64,000 nucleotides of DNA from CAUZIZ01 sp965219855 (lineage in GTDB: Bacteria; Acidobacteriota; UBA6911; RPQK01; JAJDTT01): positions 434,001-498,000 of the forward strand of contig CBDCOR010000014.1 of the NCBI GenBank assembly GCA_965219855.1. The letters are read 5' to 3'. The first letter of the stretch is position 1. The number at the start of each line of letters is the position of its first letter. Shown one piece after another: positions 45,545-54,299 of the stretch. The notes beneath the pieces were generated by a model, which was not told the DNA's origin, ran no database searches, and saw only the letters and a program-made list of their open reading frames with translations. A program made the position numbers and the translations under genes.

Positions 45545-46759
45545 ATGCCATGGAAAGAGACGTGTGTAATGAACGAACGAGTGAAACTGCTGACCGAGTA
45601 TCTGGAGGGGGAGTATGGGATTACAGAGTTATCGCAGGCCTATGAGGTGAGTCGGAAGACGATGTACAAGTGGATTGCTCGATACGAAAAAGAAGGCTGG
45701 GCGGGGCTGGAGGATCGGTCCCGTGCGCCCCACAGCCACCCCAACGCGGTAGAAGAGAAGATCGAGAGGAAGCTTTTAGAGTTGAAGGCCCGTTGGCCGT
45801 TGTGGGGAGCGCCGAAGTTGTGGGTCAAACTGAGAGAGGCGGTGGGAGCGGATCGGTGTCCGGCGGAGAGCACGGTGAGCGAGATCCTCAGACGGCACGG
45901 TTTGAGTGGGCTGGTCAAACGACGACGGCGAGCGGTGCCGACGGAGCAGCCCTTTGAGGAGTGCCGGGAGGCCAATGCCGTGTGGTGTACGGATTTCAAG
46001 GGCTGGTTTCGGACCACCAACGGCCGCAAATGCACGCCCTTGACGATCAGTGATGCGCACAGCCGCTGCTTGTTGTGCTGCCAGGGGCTGGGGGGAGCGA
46101 CCGGATTTATCACGGTCAAGCCGCTGTTTATTAAGACGTTCCGGGAGTGTGGGCTGCCCGATGCGATGCGCACGGACAATGGACCGCCGTTAGCGTCGAG
46201 GGCCCTGGGAGGGCTCAGTGACCTGGCGGTGTGGTGGGTGCGTTTGGGGATTGAATTGCAACGCATCGAACCGGGTTGCCCGCAACAGAATGGAAGACAT
46301 GAGCGGATGCATCGGACGCTGAAGGAAGCGACGGCCCAGCCGCCGCGAGCGAATCTCGGAGCCCAGCAGAAGGCGTTTGAAGCCTTTCGCCGGGAATACA
46401 ACGAGGAGCGTCCCCATGAATCCTTGGGCCAGAGGCCCCCGGCGCTCTTCTACCAGCCGGCGGCTCGGGAGTATCCTTGCCGGTTGCCCGAGCAAAGAGG
46501 TTATCCCGATGAGTGGGAGAAGCGGAGGGTGCGCAAAGCCGGTCAAATGAAGTGGAAGGGCGAAGACATCCTAGTGAGCTCGACCTTGCGGGGGCAGGAG
46601 ATTGGATTAAAGCCCGTGGGAGAAGCCCAGTGGGCCGTCTACTTCGAGACCCTGGAACTCGGCCTCTTCGATGAACGGCTGGGAAGGGTGCTGCCGGCCA
46701 AACGATTGCGACGAAAACCGCCAACCCAAGATCAGGAGCCACCCCAGAGTGGCCAATGA
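45545..46759 (+). CDS. IS481-family transposase
   Basis: 404 residues at most; ATG 45569 (MNERVKLLTEYLEGEYGITE) is the more likely start. A helix-turn-helix region (LSQAYEVSRKTMYKWIARYE) is followed by RAPHSHPNAV, then an rve-type DDE core: D in AVWCTDFKGWFRTTNG, D in AMRTDNGPPLASRAL and E in QQNGRHERMHRTLKEATAQP. NEERPHESLGQRPPA is the usual C-terminal motif. It appears intact. About 300 bases follow before the right end, holding a segment shared with the IS21-type element. Confidence 0.9.
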   Translation: MPWKETCVMNERVKLLTEYLEGEYGITELSQAYEVSRKTMYKWIARYEKEGWAGLEDRSRAPHSHPNAVEEKIERKLLELKARWPLWGAPKLWVKLREAVGADRCPAESTVSEILRRHGLSGLVKRRRRAVPTEQPFEECREANAVWCTDFKGWFRTTNGRKCTPLTISDAHSRCLLCCQGLGGATGFITVKPLFIKTFRECGLPDAMRTDNGPPLASRALGGLSDLAVWWVRLGIELQRIEPGCPQQNGRHERMHRTLKEATAQPPRANLGAQQKAFEAFRREYNEERPHESLGQRPPALFYQPAAREYPCRLPEQRGYPDEWEKRRVRKAGQMKWKGEDILVSSTLRGQEIGLKPVGEAQWAVYFETLELGLFDERLGRVLPAKRLRRKPPTQDQEPPQSGQ

Positions 46760-46771
46760 CCCGGAAAGCCG

Positions 46772-46920
46772 TGGAAACTGCCGCACTATGGAAACCGTGG
46801 AAAAACGGCGACATGGAGAAGACGACTCCAGGCGTGGAGTTTTTCCACCGTTCCCACAGCGCTTGGAAAACTCCTCCGGACGGAGTTTCCCACAGTTCCC
46901 ACTGCTTCTGCGGCTGGATC
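46772..46920 (+). repeat. Passenger segment G, copy 1 (inside the IS481-type element)
   Basis: GTGGAAACTGCCGCACTATG, TTTTTCCACCGTTCCCACAG and CGGACGGAGTTTCCCACAGT recur, in order and with the same spacing apart from one variable insert, at about 63550-63702 inside the unrelated IS21-type element. The segment is internally repetitive (GTGGAAA / TTTCCAC) and can fold. Its short coding frame (ALWKPWKN...HRSHSAWKTP) is also shared, but nothing shows that it is translated. Confidence 0.7.
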
Positions 46921-47100
46921 TATAAACGGACTGCCTCTGCCGCTTTGCGGCGAGGCTTCACGAGCGATTAAAATGAATCGAACCCAAGGAGATCCTGGTT
47001 GAATCACTGGCTGGTTTCGAGCCGGCCCCCGGCACAACAAAATGAAGTCCCCAGACTCCAAAAGTGTAACCTATGTGCCCGGGAGAAATTGTTACCTATG

Positions 47101-47735
47101 AATCGGGAGCTACAGACCCCGGCCTTACCCTCGGGCTTCCGCCTCGTTTCACACTCGCTTCGGGACTAGACGCCTGGGTCCACCTGCTGGAGGCCTACCT
47201 GAGTCGACAAAGGGACTCGCGACTGGATTCCTTGATTGAAACCACCACCCGCATCGTCTACAAGAATCTCACTCAGGCGCTTGCGCAGCCTTAAAATCTG
47301 AAGGCTAGAAGTCATATGGCCGAGGCCGCGACGATCGCGGGAAGGGTGATCTCTCAAGTGAGGACCGGCCTGGTCCACACACTCTCCGTAGCTCTGGCTC
47401 CATTCTCCGACCTTCCCCATGGCCTTCTCAACGCGACAATTACCCCCCATGTCCTGGACTTCAACTCGGGAGCGAATGAGCGCAGGCTCTGCGACCTGGT
47501 CGAGGCAATGACCGATGCGCCCGTAACCAACGACCCAGAAGCAACTGAGATGCTCCGAAACTGGCTGGAGGGTTTGGGCGTTGCCACTCACCTCTCCCTG
47601 AAAACCGCCGATCGGGACGTCTGCAAGATGATCCAAAGAGTCCGCCAGGACGCGGGCCTGCCGTCCGTCAACCCAAGACCCTTTTCGGATCATGACCTTG
47701 AAACTCTACTGCAGGAAATTCTCGAGAAGGAATAG
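47101..47735 (+). pseudogene. Iron-containing alcohol dehydrogenase, 5'-truncated and with an internal stop
   Basis: The frame emerges from the IS481 end and reads PPRFTLASGLDAWVHLLEAY, where DAWVH matches the DxxxH metal-ligand motif of type III alcohol dehydrogenases. An in-frame TAA at 47292-47294 interrupts it. The same frame continues NLKARSHMAEAATIAGRVIS, GLVHTLSVALAPFSDLPHGL and NATITPHVLDFN, with the remaining ligand histidines. About the first 180 residues (NAD-binding half) are missing. A split phosphonopyruvate/sulfopyruvate decarboxylase starts 7 bases downstream. This suggests a reductase for phosphonoacetaldehyde or sulfoacetaldehyde, an inference. As it stands it cannot be functional. 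Confidence 0.7.
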
Positions 47736-47742
47736 CGATCTC

Positions 47743-48270
47743 ATGAACAGCGTTCCGTTGAGGCTGGACGACCGGGGCAGAAGCGTCAATCCCTTCATCT
47801 GCTCCAGCTCCGAGCTGGCATCGGCTCTGCAAGAAACGTGCGACTGGTTCACGGGTGTTCCTGACAGCATGTTCCGAAAGGTCCAGCCACTTCTGGCCCC
47901 CTACTTGACCGCCCCTCGCGAGAACCACGCAATCGCTTCGGCCTTCGGGGCTCGCCTGGGGGGAAAGAGACCCTGTGTGATGATGCAGAACAGCGGCCTA
48001 GGCCTGTGTGGAGATGCCTTCTATGGCCTCTTCCATCTCTACAAGCTGGGCGTCCTATTGCTCATCACCTGGAGAGGAGAGCTCGAGTGGGAGGAGCCAC
48101 AGCACCAGCACTGGGGACAGCGAACCCTCGAATACCTTGCGGTACTCGACGTTCCAGTATTCGATGTCCAGACGCATGGCCTGGGGGCGATCGCCGAGGC
48201 ATCCAGGCAAGCCTTCGTGGAAAACCGTGCCGCGGCCGTGCTCCTGCATCGGGGAAATATCGATGAATAG
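47743..48270 (+). CDS. Phosphonopyruvate (or sulfopyruvate) decarboxylase, alpha part
   Basis: 175 residues from ATG 47743, with AAGGAA upstream. It is the PYR half of a thiamine-diphosphate enzyme: TCDWFTGVPDSMFRKVQPLL matches the GVPDS motif of phosphonopyruvate decarboxylases, TAPRENHAIASAFGARLGGK carries the E that activates the cofactor, and MMQNSGLGLCGDAFYGLFHL follows. Its stop overlaps the start of the beta part (GATGAATAG). Phosphonopyruvate decarboxylases are usually one chain; sulfopyruvate decarboxylase (ComD/ComE) is split. GVPDS favours phosphonopyruvate, the split favours the other, so both names are kept. Reaction: decarboxylation to phosphonoacetaldehyde or sulfoacetaldehyde. 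Confidence 0.75.
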   Translation: MNSVPLRLDDRGRSVNPFICSSSELASALQETCDWFTGVPDSMFRKVQPLLAPYLTAPRENHAIASAFGARLGGKRPCVMMQNSGLGLCGDAFYGLFHLYKLGVLLLITWRGELEWEEPQHQHWGQRTLEYLAVLDVPVFDVQTHGLGAIAEASRQAFVENRAAAVLLHRGNIDE

Positions 48271-48757
48271 AGCAGATGCCATCCGTCAAATTGTCAACCG
48301 GCACCCCGCCGCCGCCATCATCTTCTGCAACGGACTGACATCTCGAGAGGCCAGCTTCGTAGCAGCTCGCCCCGGGAATTTCTACCTTCTGCACGGTATG
48401 GGAGAGGCGCTGTCCGTGGGGATCGGACTGCTCTCGGCCCGTCCCGACCTGTCCGTGGTGGTCGTCGACGGTGACGGCAATGCGGCGATGGGTCTCTCAG
48501 CCTGGAACCTCCTGCCCGTTGACGGTCTCCACTACTACGTCCTGGACAACGGAAGCTACGAGACCACAGGTTCCCAACTCGCACCTCCTCTCAGCGTGCA
48601 ACATCCTGCAGTCCAGAGGGTGAAGATCGATCCTGGAGCCCTGGGTGCTCCCCTACCTCCTCCACCGGAGCAGACCTGCGCAGCTTTCCAGGGATGGTTG
48701 AGTACCCAGAGCAGTCTCCAGAAAGGAAATGTGACCCATGCCGAAGCAACAGATTAG
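48263..48757 (+). CDS. Phosphonopyruvate (or sulfopyruvate) decarboxylase, beta (TPP-binding) part
   Basis: The ATG at 48263 overlaps the alpha stop by eight bases, giving 164 residues. It is the PP half: LHGMGEALSVGIGLLSARPD, VVVDGDGNAAMGLSAWN (the GDG...N thiamine-diphosphate/Mg motif, about residues 72-86), then YYVLDNGSYETTGSQLAPPL. Alpha and beta together equal one phosphonopyruvate decarboxylase chain, so they should form an alpha/beta enzyme in the cytoplasm. Its 3' end overlaps the NeuB-like gene by 20 bases, showing tight coupling. Confidence 0.75.
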   Translation: MNRADAIRQIVNRHPAAAIIFCNGLTSREASFVAARPGNFYLLHGMGEALSVGIGLLSARPDLSVVVVDGDGNAAMGLSAWNLLPVDGLHYYVLDNGSYETTGSQLAPPLSVQHPAVQRVKIDPGALGAPLPPPPEQTCAAFQGWLSTQSSLQKGNVTHAEATD

Positions 48758-49790
48758 ATTGAAGAACACCGAAGTGGGTGACGGCCATCCTTGCAGCCTG
48801 GTAGCCGAGATTGGACTTAATCACAACGGGGACGCCAGCACGGCACACGAGCTCGTCGAGGCCGCTGCCAAGGCGGGAGCCAACCTGGTCAAATTCCAGA
48901 AGCGCTCGCCGGCCGATCTGGCGACCGAAGCTTTTCTGGATGCCCCCTTTCCAAAGTGTCCGCAACTGGGACAAACTCAGCGCGAGGTTCGGACTCGACT
49001 GGAACTCTCATTGGAAGAGTTCAAGGAGCTTCGAAGTCACTCCGAGGAGCTCGGTCTGACCTTCTCCATATCCGTATTTGATCTGCCGAGTCTGGAGACT
49101 GCGCTGAAGCTTGAGGTAGAGATACTCAAATTGGCCAGCCACAGCATCACCAACTCCAGGCTGCTCCGGGAAGCCGCCTCTACCGCCATCCCCTTGGTAG
49201 TCAGTATGGGAGCCGCAAGCTGGGAAGAGAGGGACAAGGCATTCGAGATCCTCGAGAAAAGCCCCCTGGTGCTTCTGCACTGTATCAGCTCCTACCCCTG
49301 CCCCGACGAGGCCATCAAACTAGATACCATGACCGAGCTACGCCGACGATACGGCCAATTGGTCGGATACAGTGGCCACGAGACGGGGACAGACGTTTCG
49401 CTGGGAGCCTCCGTGTTGGGTGCCTGCATGGTCGAGCGGCACTTCACTCTGGACCGATCCATGGTCGGCCTGGATCACGCGCTGAGCCTGGAACCGGATG
49501 AGTTCGCGGACCTGGAAGGGCGGATTCGCAGACTCGAGAAGTCGCACGGCATCACGGCCGGTATTGCCGAAGAAGAGATGGCGGCCCGCCAGAACTACCA
49601 TGTGGCAGTCTGTGCCTCTCGCCTAATCCAACCGGGCGAGGTCATCCTGGCTTCAGACCTGGTGTGTAAGCAGCCACTGGGCCAGCCCGGTCTCTCCTTC
49701 TCCGGCCTGGAATTGGATCACGTCATCGGAAAGCGGCCCCTCGCGCCGCTCGGCCCTGATCAGCCCATACCCAGAAACGCAATCCACTGA
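48738..49790 (+). CDS. neuB: NeuB-family synthase (N-acetylneuraminate-synthase-like) with SAF domain
   Basis: 350 residues, full length for NeuB. Barrel: SLVAEIGLNHNGDASTAHEL (about 20-39), GANLVKFQKRSP, FSISVFDLPSLETALKLEVE, EILKLASHSITNSRLLREAA, GYSGHETGTDVSLGASVLGA and ERHFTLDRSMVGLDHALSLE. C-terminal antifreeze-like SAF domain from about 285 (GEVILASDLVCKQPLGQPG). NeuB enzymes condense phosphoenolpyruvate with an N-acyl sugar to give a nonulosonic acid. Being translationally coupled to a phosphonopyruvate-type decarboxylase is unusual. It may make a sialic-acid-like sugar for a phosphonate-bearing glycan, or use a modified three-carbon donor. Both are speculation. Confidence 0.85.
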   Translation: MPKQQIRLKNTEVGDGHPCSLVAEIGLNHNGDASTAHELVEAAAKAGANLVKFQKRSPADLATEAFLDAPFPKCPQLGQTQREVRTRLELSLEEFKELRSHSEELGLTFSISVFDLPSLETALKLEVEILKLASHSITNSRLLREAASTAIPLVVSMGAASWEERDKAFEILEKSPLVLLHCISSYPCPDEAIKLDTMTELRRRYGQLVGYSGHETGTDVSLGASVLGACMVERHFTLDRSMVGLDHALSLEPDEFADLEGRIRRLEKSHGITAGIAEEEMAARQNYHVAVCASRLIQPGEVILASDLVCKQPLGQPGLSFSGLELDHVIGKRPLAPLGPDQPIPRNAIH

Positions 49791-49849
49791 TTACACCGTG
49801 GATTGTCGCCGAGTAGATCGTCGGCTATGATCGGCCGCGGGAGACTCGA

Positions 49850-51175
49850 ATGGTATTTGCGCTGTGGCCCTGCCGGATCCAATCTCGCCCGTCCCTATCG
49901 ATAGACTCACCGAATTTCAAAACCTTCCTGCTCTTCTTGACCGTATTCTCCTGTCTCTCCCTTGAATCCTTGCACGGGGAGGATTGGCCCAGATGGAGGG
50001 GTCCCCGGGGAGATGGAACCTGGAGAGGGCCCAAACTGGCTCACTCCTGGCCCCAGGGCGGGCTGGAGCGGCAGTGGGTCCAAACAGTCGGAAGCGGCTA
50101 TTCCGGAGTATCGGTGGCCGGCAACCACGTCATAACCATGGATCGCCTGGCGAAGCCAGAGGAGGTCGAGAGGGTCTTGTGCTTCGACGCCACAAGCGGA
50201 GATCCCACTTGGACGTACCAATACCCAGTGAAATACGGCGACCTCCAATACGGCAGCGGACCTCGGTCGGCTCCAACCATCTTCCAGGATCGCGTCTATT
50301 CACTGGGCGCTATGGGCAATCTTTCCTGCCTTAGTTCAGAGGACGGAAACTTGATCTGGTCCCTCGATCTACACCAGCAGTACCAGGGACGCCTCCCCAC
50401 CTGGGGCTACGCCGCATCTCCCCTGATCCAGGGGGATACCCTGATCGTTCAGCCGGGTGGGGCCGAGGGAAACAGCGTTGTCGCTTTCGACCGTCGGAGT
50501 GGGCGCGAAATCTGGAAGAATCTGGAAGATCAGGCTGGCTATGCGACCCCCATCATCGTCCGACACAATGGCCGCCAACAGCTGATCTGCTGGTCTCCCT
50601 CCCACATTCGAGGTTTGGACCCTCAGAGCGGCAGGCTGCTCTGGGAGATCCCCTACGAAGTGCGTCTGGGTGTCTCTATCGCGACTCCAATCTTCATCGA
50701 AGGCCTGGTCTTCGTCAGCGGCTATTGGAAAGGATCCAAGGCGATCCGCCTGGATGCCGACAGTGGCGCGGCTGAGTTGCTTTGGGAAGAGGATCACTTC
50801 CTGCGGGCACTCATGTCCCAGCCCCTGCACCGTGGCGGCCACGGCTATCTACTGGACAAGAAACACGGCCTGACGTGCTTCCAGCTCACTACGGGAAAGA
50901 AGATCTGGGATGACTCCAATCAGATGACTCCATCTGGCCAGAACCCTCACGCCAGCCTGGTGTGGCTCGACGATCAGGATCGAACCATGATTCTCAATTC
51001 TGACGGCCACCTGATCCTGGCGCGTCTCAACCCGGCTGGCTATCAGGAGCTTGCACGAGCCAACATAATCGGTGAAACCTGGGCCCATCCAGCGTTCGCC
51101 GGAAGCCACGTATATGCACGAAGCAACACGCAACTGGTCTCGGTTCAACTGCCTCTGGTAGGACCCGAGAAATAG
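49850..51175 (+). CDS. Secreted PQQ-type propeller protein
   Basis: 441 residues. The signal segment is FKTFLLFLTVFSCLSLESLHG, after an odd 24-residue lead; mature EDWPRWRGPRGDGTW is the standard start of these planctomycete/acidobacterial PQQ-like proteins. Blades: VLCFDATSGDPTWTYQYPV, LSCLSSEDGNLIWSLDLHQQ, VVAFDRRSGREIWKNLEDQ, IRGLDPQSGRLLWEIPY, LTCFQLTTGKKIWDDSNQ, each ending in the G-x-x-xW type. The conserved W docking pattern suggests a scaffold; there is no evidence for bound PQQ. It is on the same strand, 59 bases after the NeuB-like gene. Confidence 0.8.
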   Translation: MVFALWPCRIQSRPSLSIDSPNFKTFLLFLTVFSCLSLESLHGEDWPRWRGPRGDGTWRGPKLAHSWPQGGLERQWVQTVGSGYSGVSVAGNHVITMDRLAKPEEVERVLCFDATSGDPTWTYQYPVKYGDLQYGSGPRSAPTIFQDRVYSLGAMGNLSCLSSEDGNLIWSLDLHQQYQGRLPTWGYAASPLIQGDTLIVQPGGAEGNSVVAFDRRSGREIWKNLEDQAGYATPIIVRHNGRQQLICWSPSHIRGLDPQSGRLLWEIPYEVRLGVSIATPIFIEGLVFVSGYWKGSKAIRLDADSGAAELLWEEDHFLRALMSQPLHRGGHGYLLDKKHGLTCFQLTTGKKIWDDSNQMTPSGQNPHASLVWLDDQDRTMILNSDGHLILARLNPAGYQELARANIIGETWAHPAFAGSHVYARSNTQLVSVQLPLVGPEK

Positions 51176-51200
51176 TCTGGAATGTGAGGAGCCAGTACTG

Positions 51201-52163
51201 ATGCCTTTAACTTTCGACATGCCCCGGGAGCAACTCGAGTCCTATGCGGGTACCAATCCCTGCCCCTCCGACTTTACCGAATTCTGGGAACGCGGTCTGT
51301 CGGAGATGAGGGGCCTGGATCCTGCTATTGAGCTCGTCCCAGCCCGATTTCAGACGCCTTTCGCCGAATGCCTTCATCTCTACTATCAAGGCGTCGGAGG
51401 AGCAAGAGTCCATGCCCAACTGCTGCGGCCCCGGAACTCGACTGGTCCCCACCCGGCAGTCCTCATGTTTCACGGTTATGCTGGCAATGTCGGCGACTGG
51501 TTCAGCAAGCTCCCTTATGTATCCCTGGGATATACGGTAGCCGCCATGGACTGCCGTGGTCAGGGAGGACTCTCCGAGGACCGGGGAGGTGTCCCGGGTA
51601 CGACCTTGAGAGGGCATATCGTCCGCGGACTCGACGGACCCGCCGAACAGCTTTTGTTTCGTCAGATCTTTCTGGATACCGCTCAACTGGCCAGGATAGT
51701 CATGGATATGCCCTCGGTTGATCCCGCCCGGGTGGGCGCCACCGGTCGAAGCCAGGGAGGCGGACTCACCTTGGCCTGTGCCGCGTTGGAGCCTCGCGTG
51801 CGGCTCGCTGCTCCCGTGTTCCCGTTCCTGTGTGACTACCAGCGGGTCTGGGAACTGGACCTGGCTCGCGATGCCTACGCTGAGCTGCAGAAGTACTTTC
51901 GCGATTTTGATCCTGTCCACAAGCGAGAATCCGAGGTCTTTACCCAGCTCGGATATATCGACATCCAGTACCTGTGCCCACGTATCGAGGCCGAGGTGTT
52001 GCTGGGAGTGGGACTCATGGATCAGATCTGCCCACCTTCAACCCAGTTTGCTGCCTACAACAAGATCGCAAGCAAGAAGTCCCTCTCCATCTATCCCGAT
52101 TTCGGCCACGAAGACTTCCCTGGACATCCTGACCGGATCTTCGAGTTCATGGAGGAGCTCTAG
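51201..52163 (+). CDS. Carbohydrate esterase family 7 (acetyl xylan esterase/cephalosporin C deacetylase-like)
   Basis: 320 residues, the length of CE7 enzymes, without a signal peptide. An alpha/beta hydrolase: PAVLMFHGYAGNVGDW (oxyanion loop), RGQGGLSEDRG (the RGQ signature of CE7), ATGRSQGGGLTLACAALEPR with nucleophile S (about 182), D in LLGVGLMDQICPPSTQFAAY (about 271) and H in IYPDFGHEDFPG (about 300). It removes acetyl groups from oligosaccharides or antibiotics in the cytoplasm. It follows the PQQ-type propeller by 25 bases. Together with the glycosidase-like genes it supports use of acetylated glycans. Confidence 0.85.
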   Translation: MPLTFDMPREQLESYAGTNPCPSDFTEFWERGLSEMRGLDPAIELVPARFQTPFAECLHLYYQGVGGARVHAQLLRPRNSTGPHPAVLMFHGYAGNVGDWFSKLPYVSLGYTVAAMDCRGQGGLSEDRGGVPGTTLRGHIVRGLDGPAEQLLFRQIFLDTAQLARIVMDMPSVDPARVGATGRSQGGGLTLACAALEPRVRLAAPVFPFLCDYQRVWELDLARDAYAELQKYFRDFDPVHKRESEVFTQLGYIDIQYLCPRIEAEVLLGVGLMDQICPPSTQFAAYNKIASKKSLSIYPDFGHEDFPGHPDRIFEFMEEL

Positions 52164-52272
52164 CCCACCTAAGCTGAAACTTGATTGGGCGGACGTAGCT
52201 TTGGGCTCCGGGCCGAAGTCTTCTTCCTTCGAGCCTTTGGCTTGATACACGGCGGCCTGGAGGCCGAAGCTA
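52164..52272. repeat. End of module A plus hairpin module B, left exon of the group II intron
   Basis: CCTAAGCTGAAACTTGATTG is the end of module A. Module B follows (52194-52272), with a stem of CGTAGCTTTGGGCTCCGGG and its near complement ending GGCCGAAGCTA. The intron begins directly after the stem at 52273, and joining to 54300 restores GCTACG, the normal end of module B. Confidence 0.8.
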
Positions 52273-54299
52273 GTGCGCCTGTGAAGGCGTTTGATCAGAA
52301 GGGTGAAAGTCCCTTCCAGGCTAACGTTACCGGCCTGAAGTCGACAGTGGTAACTGCGTTTCCGTGAGGAAGGGTGGAGAGCAACCTGAGACGAACGACC
52401 AATCCGTAACGCAAGTGAACTCGATTCGGCCAAGCCTGTCGGGGAGGGTCCTGGCAAAGCCCGAACCCTTGACCGCGCGACGGCCATCCCTCCGACCTGA
52501 ACGGTCTGCCCGGGGGGATAGACGCGGCAGGTCACGGCGGTGAAGTAACGTGACAAAGCGACCGTGACGAAATGGCAATGCGGTGGTTGGAGATGGAGAG
52601 GTCGGAAGGTCAAACGAGATAAGCAGGGAGATCTGTCGGGTGAGGGACGTGGACGACCCATCGTGAGAGCTCGCAGTGGGGGACGCTGCGTGAGCAATGG
52701 CCCAGGCCCGCGGTGCAGTATCGCCCGCCGAAGGGGAGCGAACCTGGCGATACCGGTGAGGTCGGTTGAAGCGGCTCGACAGAAGTCAGAGCTCCCATAG
52801 TAGCGGGGAAGCCGTGCAGCAAAACGCGGTGGAGCGAAGGGGAGCAGGAAGGTAGATGCGAAATGACTAAATCGCGGAAACGTAACTCCGCCCAAAGGCG
52901 GGACTACATCCCGGTCACAGTGCCGTTTTCGGCTAGCCCGGCTGGAGAGCCCGCTGGCATCGAACAGTGGGCTCATCGCGCGGTTTGGACGGATCGCATG
53001 TTGGAGACACTTTTGAAAGGAAAGGTGAGAGGAGGGAAATGGCACACGCTGATCGATAAGGTGTTTTGCAGCCGGAACCTTTCCAGCTCGGCCGAGAAGG
53101 TCTTGGGCAGGAAAGGAGCGGCGGGAGTGGACCGGCAAACGTGGGGGGATTTCGCCGAACACGAGCGGGAGGAACTCGAATGGTTGCAGGAAGAACTGCG
53201 TGAGGGGACCTATCGTCCGGCAGCGGTGCTGCGGAGGTGGATTCCCAAAACAGGCAGTTCGGAAAAGCGACCGCTGGGGATTCCGACCGTGCGGGATCGA
53301 GTCGTGCAAACGGCTTTGGTCCACGGGATCGAGCCGATTCTGGAGGCCACGTTCCATGATCGAAGCTACGGCTTTCGTCATGGGCGAGGGTGCCACGGCG
53401 CACTGCGGTACGTCGAAGAGCTGCTCGAAGCCGGTTATGTGTATGTCGTCGACGCGGATCTGAAGGGTTACTTCGATACGATCCCGAAAGATCGACTGTT
53501 GGACCTGATCCAACAGAAGATATCGGATCGCCGCGTGCTGGGCCTGGTTCAGCTGTTTCTGAATCAGGGGATACTGGAAGAGCTGCGTAAGTGGATTCCG
53601 GAAGCCGGAGTCCCCCAAGGCGCCGTTCTTTCTCCGGTGTTGTCGAATGCCTACCTCAATCCCCTGGACCATCGGATGGCCGATCTGGGCTTCCAGATGG
53701 TGCGCTACGCGGATGACTTTGTCCTGCTGTGTCGCGCACCCGAGGAGGCTGAAGCGGCCCTGGCCGAAGGGCGGGACTGGGTGGAGGACAACGGGCTGAG
53801 ACTGCATCCCGAGAAGACACACATCGTGGACTCGCGAGAGAAGAGCTTTTCGTTCTTGGGCGATTCGTTCCGAGGCCGTTTTCGGTTTCCACGAGCGAAG
53901 AGCCACCGAAAGTTCGTCGAGCGCATTCACGAGCTGACGCCGCGCAAGTCGGGCGACTCGCTGGAGGTCATCCTCCAGCGGCTCAATCGCTCGACGCAAG
54001 GCTGGTTCAACTACTTCCGGCACTGTCATTGGAACATCTTCAAGGACTACGACGGTCTGATCCGTCGTCGTTTGCGACGCCTGCTTCTGAAGCGCAACCG
54101 GAAGAATAGAAAACGCCTCTGTCGAAATCACCGTTGGCCCAACGCCTTCTTTACGGATCATGGGTTCACGAGCCTGACTGACGCCCATATCCGTTTCGTC
54201 CAATCCATAGGAACCTACTGACTGGAGAGCTGTATGCGGGAGAATCGCACGTGCAGTTCGGAGGGAGGGGAGCCGGGTGACCGTGCTTCCCTACCCTAT
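52273..54299 (+). mobile_element. Group II intron (about 2.03 kb)
   Basis: The 5' end GTGCGCC is a standard group II start. Near the 3' end, 54228-54275 reads GAGCTGTATGCGGGAGAATC ... CACGTGCAGTTCGGAGG, a domain V hairpin with its AGC-type base and bulge, followed by a domain VI region ending CCCTAT at about 54299. The RT/maturase is encoded in the domain IV position. The site, directly 3' of a palindromic hairpin, resembles the habit of class C introns, but the class is not assigned from sequence. Confidence 0.85.
52863..54221 (+). CDS. ltrA: Group II intron reverse transcriptase/maturase
   Basis: 452 residues. Reverse transcriptase blocks in order: GAAGVDRQTWGDF; RRWIPKTGSSEKRPLGIPTV; VQTALVHGIEPILEATFHDR; SYGFRHGRGCHGALRYVEEL; VVDADLKGYFDTIPKDRLLD; AGVPQGAVLSPVLSNAYLNP; MVRYADDFVLLCRAPEEAEA (YADD active site, about residue 282); LRLHPEKTHIVD; FLGDSFRGRF. 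The maturase/thumb region follows (LNRSTQGWFNYFRHCHWNIF). It helps splice the intron and copy it into new sites. It ends with a short tail and no clear HNH endonuclease, as in site-relaxed introns. Confidence 0.92.
   Translation: MTKSRKRNSAQRRDYIPVTVPFSASPAGEPAGIEQWAHRAVWTDRMLETLLKGKVRGGKWHTLIDKVFCSRNLSSSAEKVLGRKGAAGVDRQTWGDFAEHEREELEWLQEELREGTYRPAAVLRRWIPKTGSSEKRPLGIPTVRDRVVQTALVHGIEPILEATFHDRSYGFRHGRGCHGALRYVEELLEAGYVYVVDADLKGYFDTIPKDRLLDLIQQKISDRRVLGLVQLFLNQGILEELRKWIPEAGVPQGAVLSPVLSNAYLNPLDHRMADLGFQMVRYADDFVLLCRAPEEAEAALAEGRDWVEDNGLRLHPEKTHIVDSREKSFSFLGDSFRGRFRFPRAKSHRKFVERIHELTPRKSGDSLEVILQRLNRSTQGWFNYFRHCHWNIFKDYDGLIRRRLRRLLLKRNRKNRKRLCRNHRWPNAFFTDHGFTSLTDAHIRFVQSIGTY

Larger units (their letters stand above)
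45500..47100 (+). mobile_element. IS481-family element (about 1.6 kb)
   Basis: The ends are 36-bp inverted repeats: CATAGGTAACAGTTTCTCCC ... TTACA at 45500-45535 and the complement at 47065-47100, two mismatches. Each repeat itself holds two copies of GCACATAGGT(T/A)AC-like sequence, perhaps double transposase sites. The exact outer edge and target duplication are not clear. The right end cuts into the alcohol dehydrogenase gene, but the left flank does not hold its other half, so more than a simple insertion occurred. Confidence 0.8.

Noticed and set aside
47316..47735. A small independent 139-residue protein
   Set aside because: The same frame continues upstream of a TAA with iron-alcohol-dehydrogenase sequence. 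It is the C-terminal part of that broken gene.
52038..54203. A 721-codon minus-strand frame over the group II intron
   Set aside because: It is opposite the reverse transcriptase with its complete motif series and crosses the structural RNA ends. It shows no domain.
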